64,000 nt of DNA from JAICMB01 sp035295125 (lineage in GTDB: Bacteria; Acidobacteriota; Terriglobia; Bryobacterales; Bryobacteraceae). The notes beneath the pieces were generated by a model. It saw only the letters and a program-made list of their open reading frames with translations, did not search any database and had not been told where the DNA came from. Where the stretch lies: assembly GCA_035295125.1 (NCBI GenBank), contig DATGJP010000020.1, positions 1-64,000 on the forward strand. The letters are read 5' to 3'. Made by a program: the position numbers and the translations under genes. Shown one piece after another: positions 16,095 through 25,200 of this stretch. Numbering within the stretch: position 1 is the stretch's first letter; the number at the start of each line of letters is the position of its first letter.

Positions 16095-17315
16095 CTAGCG
16101 CGTGAACTGCTGTTGCGGAATGCGCAACGGACCCTGGCTGGACCCTCCTGTGGACCCGTCGAGCACGGTTCGCCGCTTCTGGGTAGGCGCGGTCTCGACT
16201 ACCGCAGGCTTGCCGGAATCCGAGTCATTACCGGCCACGGTGGGAGCGACATATGTGCCCGTCGCCGTCGCGACGTAGGTTCTTCGGTAGCGCAGATCCG
16301 CATCGGGATAGCGGCGCCGGGCCGACTCCGACAAGGCGACCTGGATATGGCGTTCCTGGCCCTGTTCAGCGCCGGCGGGCAGGAGGAAGTGAAGGGCATA
16401 TCGCTGCCGAAGGCGTTCCAGGGTGCCCTGCAAAGCATAGGAATCGTCTACAGGCATGCTGTCGCCGCCCGATTCGCGGGCGATTTCCGCGGTACCGGCG
16501 GAGTGCGTTCCGCCGCCGGATAGGGGCCCTCGCTGACCTCCCTGTGATCCCCGGCGACCGAGAATAATGCCGCCCAATGGTCCGCCGATCGTGGGACCGC
16601 CGGACCCCCATGTACCGCCCTGCCCGCCGCCACCACCGCCGCCTGGGTATCCCCCGCGGCCGCGGCCCTGATGCGTACCCATGGCGTCGGGCGCGATCAG
16701 GGCGCTCATTACCGCATCGGCGCGGGTCAGGGCGCGCGACACGCCCTCCTCATCGCGGTTCAGCTCCGTTTCGTCGTCCGTGACAATGACAATTGCGTGG
16801 CGGGCATCTTTTCGCCCCTCCCGCCGCACGTAGTCGGCGGCGTCGAGCATGCCTCGGGTGATGTCGGTCCCGCCGTGGAAGCTCTCCTGACGCAGCAGCG
16901 AATCGAACTCGCGCTCTACATCGCTTCGGTTTGACCGGAACGGCAGCCGCACGCGTGTATAACGATCGAAGACCATGATTCCCACTCGGTCCTGATCCCC
17001 AAGCACACGGAGCGCCGAATGAGCCGCGGAAGCAATTCGCTCAATGTGCGGTCTCATGCTGGAACTGACATCCAGCAGCAGAAGAACGTCAAGCGGCATG
17101 TTCTCACTGGCGAAGTTGCGAATCGGCTGGCGCCGGCCTTCCTCGTAGAGGACGAAATCCTCGGGAGAGAGGCCGGTGATCGCGCGATTATCTCGGTCCA
17201 GGACCTGGGTATCCACGCGAACGAGAGACACATCGCTTCGGAACGTCACCGGAGCGGTATCGTCGGCCTGCAAAACGGCCAAGCCGAGCACAACGAGCCC
17301 AACAACGCGGAACAT
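16095..17315 (-). CDS. Exported VWFA-domain protein of the acidobacterial type
   Basis: 406 residues with a signal peptide (MFRVVGLVVLGLAVLQA). Residues 25-75 form a beta-rich prefix (VSLVRVDTQVLDRDNRAITG, LSPEDFVLYEEGRRQPI) that is typical of the VWFA-related family common in acidobacteria. The von Willebrand A domain follows with the MIDAS motif DVSSSM at 82-87, the threonine in FHGGTDITRGM and the aspartate in IVIVTDDETEL. Around 215-275 is a Gly-rich low-complexity insert (GRGRGGYPGGGGGGGQG). The C-terminal part (LQGTLERLRQRYALHFLLPAG, HIQVALSESARRRYPDADLRYR) is the usual closing domain. Probably a cell-surface or periplasmic adhesion protein; ligand unknown. It follows the Ig-like protein gene (17356-19101) by 40 bp. 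Confidence 0.9.
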   Translation of the reverse strand: MFRVVGLVVLGLAVLQADDTAPVTFRSDVSLVRVDTQVLDRDNRAITGLSPEDFVLYEEGRRQPIRNFASENMPLDVLLLLDVSSSMRPHIERIASAAHSALRVLGDQDRVGIMVFDRYTRVRLPFRSNRSDVEREFDSLLRQESFHGGTDITRGMLDAADYVRREGRKDARHAIVIVTDDETELNRDEEGVSRALTRADAVMSALIAPDAMGTHQGRGRGGYPGGGGGGGQGGTWGSGGPTIGGPLGGIILGRRGSQGGQRGPLSGGGTHSAGTAEIARESGGDSMPVDDSYALQGTLERLRQRYALHFLLPAGAEQGQERHIQVALSESARRRYPDADLRYRRTYVATATGTYVAPTVAGNDSDSGKPAVVETAPTQKRRTVLDGSTGGSSQGPLRIPQQQFTR

Positions 17316-17355
17316 AGTTGTGGTACGTGCCCCGCCGGTCCGCGGTTTCGGTCAG

Positions 17356-19101
17356 CTATTTGACGACCATCGTCACCCCCGACTGGGTGTTGTATCCATT
17401 CGATCCATTGAAATTAACCACAAGGGGCGATGTATTCCCGGTGGTCATGCCCGTGCCGAGCAAGGCGTTGATCTGCAGCACCCCGGTCATTGCACCTGGG
17501 ATCGGTCCGGCATATTTCACGGTGGCCTGCACCCCGCCTACCGTGACCGTAGGTAGCGGTGTGATTTGCGTGTTCGGAACTGGAATGATCAAGCCTGTAG
17601 GCGACGGCGAAGAGGACAGATACGCGCCTTCCCCCGTGACGAAGAACTCAATCGTATCTCCCGCGTGCGCCGCAGTGGTTTGGGAATTGAACCCCACGAC
17701 ACCGGTAGCAGACGCGGGAAAAACGATCGCAATCGCTTGCCCGGCGCCGGACCCGTCGGAGCTCGACACGAAAATACCGGGCGCTTCCGACTGGATCGTT
17801 ACCGTGGTCTGTGCGGGTGTCGAGGTCCCGTTCGTCACAACGATGTTCTTGGTGCTTCCTTGATTGACCTCATACGGAACCTGCACGTTAATCTGATTCG
17901 GATCAGCATACAGGATGGGGGCAGGATATCCATCGATGGTCACCGATAGCCCACCGATGCTGGTATCGACATAAATGTCGTTGCTGGCGTCGGGCGTCGT
18001 GGTGGCAAAGACGGGAGCCGAAGGTCCGATGCCGGCGCCGAACAAGGTAATCAGCTCACCCGGGCTAATCGCGCCGCTCGAATAACTGGCCGAGTTCACG
18101 ACCGCGGCGATGGCAGGCGCCCCTGAAATCGTAAGTGTCGACGCCAATGTGGTTGCGGAATCGCCGCCTGGAGCCGGATTTGTGGCCACGATATTCAACG
18201 TGCCAGGCGCTGTGAGCATCGTCGACGGAACATTGATTTGCATCACCGTGGGGCTGACCAGCACCGGCGCAGGCGTGGTCAGTGTGGTGCCGCCGACCTT
18301 GATAACCGTGGCGTTGCCGGTCCCGCTTCCACTGTAAAAACCGGTTCCGAACACAGTAATGGTGGCAGCTCCCGTGTTGGCCTGAACAGTGCTCGGCCAC
18401 AAGCCCGTGATCGTCGGCACGGGTGGATTCACGGTCAAGCCGACATTGATCGTTTGCGTCTTACTCGCTGTCGTGGTCCCTGAGGCCGTGATGGTTATTT
18501 TTCCGGTGTAGGCTTTGGCCTGCGGCGTCAAACTTGTCGGATCGACCGCGACTTGCAGCGGACAGATCGCGCCCGGCAAAACTACTCCGGCCGGTTGGCA
18601 CGGCGTGATCGTAATCCATGCGGTCCCGGCGGCGGAAGCCGTGTACGTGACAGCCGTACCCGTGGTGCTGAGATTGACCGACTGCGCGACCGGCGACGGC
18701 GGCGATACGAAATTCAGCGAGGTCGAACTCAGGTTCAACGTCGGCAACGGCGCGCTGATGTTCAGATAAACATTAATGGTCAGAGTCGCCGCGCCCGCGG
18801 TGACCGTCACCACCGCCGATGTGCTCGCTCCCAAACCCGTCGGATTGGCCCGAAAAGAAAGCGCCGCGGGCATCTTGCCGGACTCGGGAGAGACCGTCAG
18901 CCACAGCGCTGAAGACGGTGCGATGGATGTCGTGTACGCAGCGTTCGTCGCCGTGTCTTTTACGTTAATCGTCACGGGTGCGGGTACAGCGCCGCCGATG
19001 GTGTAGCTGAACGTGACGGTGGTCGACGGAGTAGCCGTCAGGGTGTCCGCCGCCAGTGACAGGACAGCGGCCATAAAACAGAACAACAGTTTCTTGCCCA
19101 C
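17356..19101 (-). CDS. Exported Ig-like protein with Solibacter-type C-terminal domain
   Basis: 581 residues, signal peptide MGKKLLFCFMAAVLSLAADT after a GTG start. Residues 20-220 contain two BACON-like beta-sandwich units (WLTVSPESGKMPAALSFRA; WITITPCQPAGV, then KTQTINVGLTVNPP). Residues about 225-310 form an IPT/TIG unit (ITGLWPSTVQANTGAATITV). The C-terminal ~250 residues begin AAVVNSASYSSGAISPGELI and contain TLFGAGIGPSAPVFA, YADPNQINVQVPYEV and VTVGGVQATVKYAGPIPG: this is the domain widely shared by Solibacter-related surface proteins. Function unknown, probably extracellular and adhesive. Probably cotranscribed with the VWFA gene. Divergent from the giant protein gene at 19281. Confidence 0.88.
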   Translation of the reverse strand: MGKKLLFCFMAAVLSLAADTLTATPSTTVTFSYTIGGAVPAPVTINVKDTATNAAYTTSIAPSSALWLTVSPESGKMPAALSFRANPTGLGASTSAVVTVTAGAATLTINVYLNISAPLPTLNLSSTSLNFVSPPSPVAQSVNLSTTGTAVTYTASAAGTAWITITPCQPAGVVLPGAICPLQVAVDPTSLTPQAKAYTGKITITASGTTTASKTQTINVGLTVNPPVPTITGLWPSTVQANTGAATITVFGTGFYSGSGTGNATVIKVGGTTLTTPAPVLVSPTVMQINVPSTMLTAPGTLNIVATNPAPGGDSATTLASTLTISGAPAIAAVVNSASYSSGAISPGELITLFGAGIGPSAPVFATTTPDASNDIYVDTSIGGLSVTIDGYPAPILYADPNQINVQVPYEVNQGSTKNIVVTNGTSTPAQTTVTIQSEAPGIFVSSSDGSGAGQAIAIVFPASATGVVGFNSQTTAAHAGDTIEFFVTGEGAYLSSSPSPTGLIIPVPNTQITPLPTVTVGGVQATVKYAGPIPGAMTGVLQINALLGTGMTTGNTSPLVVNFNGSNGYNTQSGVTMVVK

Positions 19102-19280
19102 ACTCCGTAATCGGACCAGAGCTCAATTCACAAGATATTCCGCTGGGTGCTAAAGGGGAGTAGCACCGCCGATCAAATTCAACCCGCGCCGACTCGCGTT
19201 TGCAACATTTTTCAAATATTATTACAGCGGGTTACGTGCGAAGGCTGCCGCAAATGATATACTCTTGTTTTTTTACGCCC

Positions 19281-22200
19281 ATGTCGTTTCCTCGATTTTT
19301 TCCTCTACGGGTCTTCGTCTGTGCGCTGATAACCGCCGGATATGTGGTGTCCGAAGTTCCAACCGGAACGACACCTATTAAGAACGATTTCGCCGGTGGA
19401 CTCGTTTTTGTCCCCGTCACGCCATGCCGGGTTGCGGACACGCGCGCGAATAACGGAGCGTTCGGCCAACCCTTCATGGCGGGCAATACTACGCGTATCT
19501 TTCCGGTTGCGAGCAGCTCATGCGGTATTCCGTCCGGTGCTCAGGCTTATGCACTGAATATTACCGTTGTCCCCCATCAGCCCCTGTTTTATTTGACGTT
19601 ATGGCCCACCGGACAACCACAACCCGTAGTCTCTACGCTCAATTCTCCTGACGGACGAATTGTGGCGAATGCCGCGATTGTGCCGGCCGGAACAAATGGC
19701 TCGATCAGTGTGTATGTTACTGACCCAACGGATGTAATTATCGACATCAACGGATACTTTATGGCTGCCGGAGGAGCGGCCGGTCTCTCTTTTTACACAC
19801 TCACGCCGTGCCGTGTGGTGGATACACGGGGACCCAACGGGCAATTCGGCGGTCCGATTCTGACAGGAAACGTACCGAGATTTTTCACCATCCCGCAAGG
19901 GCCCTGCGCCATCCCGTCTACGGCCCAAGCCTACTCCTTCAATGCCACGGTTGTACCGCCTGGTCCGCTCTTATACCTGACGTTGTGGCCGGGCGACCAG
20001 CCGCAACCGACGGTCTCAACCCTGAACGCCCCGACCGGCGCGGTGGTGGCGAACGCGGCGATTGTGCCGGGAGCCGCGCGCGCAGGGGAGGTCGACGCGT
20101 ATGTCAGCGACGCCAGTCACTTGATCCTGGATATCAACGGATACTTTGCGCCGTCGGCCGGGTCGTCCGCGCTCCAGTTCAACACAGTCGCGCCGTGCCG
20201 GATTGCCGACACCAGAAACGCCGCCGGCCCCTTCGGCGGGCCGTTGATGAGTGGAGGTTCCATCAGGACCTTCACGATTCCGCAGAGCCCGTGCGGCCTG
20301 CCTGCGGGCGCGCAGGCGTATTCGCTCAATATGACGGTGGTCCCGCGGCACGCGCTCAGTTACCTGACCACCTGGCCCGCGGGACAGAACATGCCCGTGG
20401 TATCAACATTAAATTCCGGCGACGGTCGTATCGTTGCGAATGCGGCAATCGTTCCGGCGGGAACGAACGGGGCGATCAATGTTTTCGTGACCGATGACAC
20501 CGATGTCATCATCGATGTCAACGGGTATTTCTCTTTTCCCTCCATTCCCGCGCCATCGATCACTGCGGTGTACCCGGCTAATCAATCTACGGGCATACCG
20601 TTGAACTCGGGAATTGTTGTGCAGTTCAACACCGCCATTGATCCTGCCTCAATCTCATCGGACAATGTGACGCTGACCGGCAACACGCCGGTGGCCGGAA
20701 CCTCCAGCGTTTCGGACGATGGCTTATACCTGGTGTTCACTCCCAACACGCAACTCCAGCCATCGACAACCTACACGCTATCCGTGAGTGGCATTCACGC
20801 GGCACAGGGCTCGGCGCCATCAACGGCCTTCACCAGCACGTTTGTGACGGGAACCAGCCCGGATAGCATACCGGCCACAGTCACCGGCACCATTTCAGGC
20901 ACCGCCTCGGTTCCCACAAATGCGGTTTTCAATTATCAGTCGTCGAAGCGTTTGAACCCCGCATCCCTGCGATCGAACTTTTTGATGTTCGTTGATCAGA
21001 CCTCCGGCGGGGCTCCGATACCCGCTTCGGTGCATTTCGCGCCGGACGGTTTGAGTTTTAGCGTTACGCCTCGGAGCCCCTTTGCAGTAGGGAACACTTA
21101 CGCAATTTCGCCGTCGCCGAACGACATCTTTGGACACAATATCAGCCTGAACCTCAACTTCACGGTCGGATTCGCCGCCCGGACGCAGGGGCCACAATTA
21201 TTAACCACCATTCCGAGGACCGGCGACTCCGGCGTCCCTTTGAACACCGCCCCATCGCTTGTTTTCGACGAAGCGATCAGCCCGCTCAGCACCGGGAAAA
21301 TTCAAATGCTGAGTTCCGGCCAGCCGATTCCCGTCAATGTCACTCTGAATTCCGCCGGAACGGGCGTCACGCTGACTCCCACAGGCCTGTTGTCCGCGAA
21401 TACCAGCTACACGATTGCGGTCTCCGGGCAGATTGCCGACGAAGCAGGGAATCTGCTCCAGAATCCCACCACGATTACATTCACTACCGGATCGAGCGCT
21501 GATGTCCGGCAGCCCCAGTTGATGGCCGTGAGTCCGCTGAACATGCAGTCTTCGGTCCCCACCAACACCTCCGTACAGGTTCTGCTCAGCAAGCCCGCCA
21601 ATCCAGCAACCGTCGACAACAACGCGCTTTTCTTAATGGGTATAAATTCTCAGCGCGTCGCCGGCGCCGTTACACTCTCCCCCGACGGATTGGTGTTGAC
21701 CTTCACTCCGTCGAATCCGCTGACGCCGAATACGAATTACAACTTGACAACTGGGGGCTTCACCGACCTCAGCGGCACGACTTTCGCCGATTCTCTTGCC
21801 GATGCGTTCAAGACGGGATCCGGACCGGATACGACTGCTCCGTCAGTGGTGAGCAGCAGCCCGGCGCAAGCAGCCGCGGGCATGCCGGTTAACGCCGTGC
21901 TGGATGTGCTGTTCAGTGAGGCCATGAATCCCGTCACAATCCTTAGAGGAGGCACCGTCACACTGACCAGCGGCAGCACACCAGTGCCGGCCACGATTTC
22001 GGCCAACGCCACAGGGACAGGGCTAAACATCAAGCCGCTCGCGGTGCTGCTACCGTCGACAACGTACACTTACCGCCTCACCGGGCTGACGGATTTGGCG
22101 GGAAACCAGTTACCCGCGTTCAGCAGCAGTTTCACAACGTCCGCATCCCCGGCGCCCGATACGACGAGACCGACAGTGGTCTCGGTCAGCCCCGCGGACA

Positions 22201-25200
22201 TGACGAGCGGCGTGGCGCTCAATGCCCCCGTAACGATCACCTTCAGCGAGCCGATCGATCCTACAACAGCTTCGGGAATCGTTTTTCTCGCCGGACCTGT
22301 TAGCCCTTTTCCCGGAAGCTATGCCGTTTCCGGTGCGACAGTGACGTTCACGCCCCAGTCGGCCTGGCCACCAAACACGAGCATCGTTGTGGGCGTGCCG
22401 ACGAGCGTCACCGATCTCGCCGCCAACACGTTGGCTAACGGGTTCACCTCCAGCTTCACTACGGTCGCAGGCGGCGATACGACGCCGCCGGCGGTCACGT
22501 CTGTAACGCCTACAGACGGATCGACCGGCCTTGGACCGTCGACCGTCGTTGTGCTGACATTTTCAGAGCCGCTGAATCCTGGGACGGTCTCGGCGAATTC
22601 GGTTGGATTGTTCAACGGCAATGCTGCGCTGACACCTTTCGTGGAGTTGTCCCAGGACGCGCGTACCATTTCACTATCCGCATTCGCACTGCCCGCTCCC
22701 GCAAATCTAACCGTGGTAGTCACCCACGATATTAAGGATCTCGCCGGGAATTCCATGACGGAATTCCGCAGCAGTTTCTCAACGGTCGCGGTGGACAACT
22801 CCGTCCCGACGGTAGTAACACAACGGCCAGGCCCGGCCGCAACGGGAGTGCCGGCGAACTCGCCAATCACTTTGGTCTTGAATAAGCCGATCGACGGCGC
22901 CAGCCTCAATGGAGCCCTCCACGTCTCGCAGAACGGATCGCTGGTTGCGGGCGCCGTCAGCTTAGTCGAAAACGGGTTTGCGATCCGGTTTGTGCCGCAG
23001 GTTCCGTTTCAGAATGGCGCTGTGATCCAGACGTTTCTGGACAACACCGTTCGCGACACGAATGGCAACATCCCCACACGCTATCAGTCTTCTTTCACGA
23101 TTGGCGATTCGCCGAATGCTACGTTCGCCTTGGGCCTCGCGAGCCCGGGCATAGACACTCTGATTCCTACTAATAGCGTGTTCGACATCAGTTTCACACT
23201 CGATGTGGATGCAACCACCATTAACGGAACGAATGTCCAATTGCGGACCGGCGGCACAGTTGTTCCGGCGACCGTGGCGCTCTTGAGCCCACGGAGTGTC
23301 CGTGTGACACCGCTGTCGCCCCTGGCGCCAAATACCTCGTATTTCCTCGCAATCAGCACGGCAGTACACAGCGCGCAGGGAGCATCGCTGGCAGGAGGAT
23401 CTCTGAGCTACACGACCGCGAGTGGTCCCGACTCGACAGTTCCAGCCATCCTCCAGGTGGTCCCTTCGACGAACTCGGGCAATGTGGGAACCAACTCGCT
23501 CATTCGCGTGCAGTTTAATAAGCTCATTGACCCGGTCACGGTGAACGGAAACACGGTCACGATCCTGGCAGCCGGCGCACCGCTGAGCGCGAGCTTCAGC
23601 CTCAATGCGGATGGGCGTTCGGTCACTGCCACTCCCTATGCGCTCCTGCCGGATTCCTCGACGATCACAGTTACGGTGAACGGCGTCCGCGACATTGTCG
23701 GAAATACGTTCCCACAGATGAGCTTCACATTCTCGACGGGTACATCCGTGGACGTAATAAATCCAACTCGCTTGGCCAGCAGCATCCCGCAGGATGCAAC
23801 CGTTCCCGTAAACAGCCCCGTTGTGTTGATGTTTTCGGAGCCGATCGACAGCTTTAGCTTCGGCGACAGTACTTGCTCGGTTCTCACAAACGACGGCATT
23901 CGACTGGCAGGGACGTACTCGGTAAGCGCGGATGCGCTTACCGCGATGTTCGTGCCTTCCCAGCCATTCCCAGTGCACCAGAACATCACGTTCAACTGCG
24001 CGGGTATACAGGACCTGGCCGGAAACCAGTTGCCCTTTACTCAATCCTTTCTTAACTTCTCAACATCCTTTGCCGCTGACACGACCCCGCCAACCGTTCT
24101 TGCGACCAATCCGGACAACGGCATGACGGGAGCGCCTCTAAACGCGCAAATCCAGGTGTTGTTCAGCGAGCCAGTGCAGGCAACGAGCCTGGGAGGCATC
24201 ACGCTGTCGAGCGGATCGGGGCGTATCGCGATAACGCCCGCTGCCAGCGGCTCGGCCGTGACCATTCTTACAGCCAATTTCCTAACGCCAAATACGGCGT
24301 ACACGGTCTCTGTTTCCGGCGTTCGGGATTTAGCGGGAAACGTCTTGTCTGCACCCACGAGTTTCACGTTCACAACCGGCAACAGCACCGATCTAGCTAT
24401 CCCTATCGCAACTTCGAACATCGCTCCCGGAGCGACAAACGTGCCGCTCAACACTCCAATCCGTTTCGCATACAGCGAGCGGATGAGTCGAACATCAATT
24501 CTGCTCAATGTTCTCCTGGAGCGAACAAATGCGCCTCCAATACCTCCTACTCCGGTGCCCACAACGGTTGCAATCGCTGCCGACGGACTGAGCGCGACCA
24601 TCACGCCGGGTTCGCCTTTGGAGGCTGGACGCACCTACACGCTGTTTTACAGAGCCTCCGACGTCGCTGGCAATCCCGTTGCTTTTGCGCCCTCCCTCGG
24701 CTTCATGATGGGCACGGCTCCCGATAGCGGTACTCCGTCCGTGGCTTCAATCAGCCCGGCTGATGGAAGCACGAACGTGCCGCTGAATGCGGTGATCGAT
24801 GTACAGTTCAATAAGTCGATTGACCGCACCACTGCCGCCGGTTCGGTGGTGGTAATGACCGCTGGGTTGCCGATCGCCGGGAGCACTGCTCCCTTGGGAA
24901 GTGACACGATTCGTTTCACTCCCGCCAATCGTCTTGCCGCTAATGCCACCTACACTGTGCGGGTCTCAGGCATTAGCGATCTGTCAGGGCATCCCGCGCC
25001 GCAGTTTATGTCGTCCTTCTCGACCTCCGCCGCGGGGGCGATTGACACGACAAGGCCTCAGGCAATCTCGGTTTCCCCCGCGAACAACGCCACGGGCGTC
25101 GCGCCCAATGCTGCGATCGCGATTACTTACAGCGAACCCGTCGACGGTCCTTCCGTCGAAGCGGCCGTCACGGTAATGACGCTTTCCGGCGTAACGATTC

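Noticed and set aside
22962..24044. 360-codon minus-strand frame inside the giant Ig-like protein gene
   Set aside because: Arg/His-rich antisense translation; the repeat periodicity is in the plus-strand frame.
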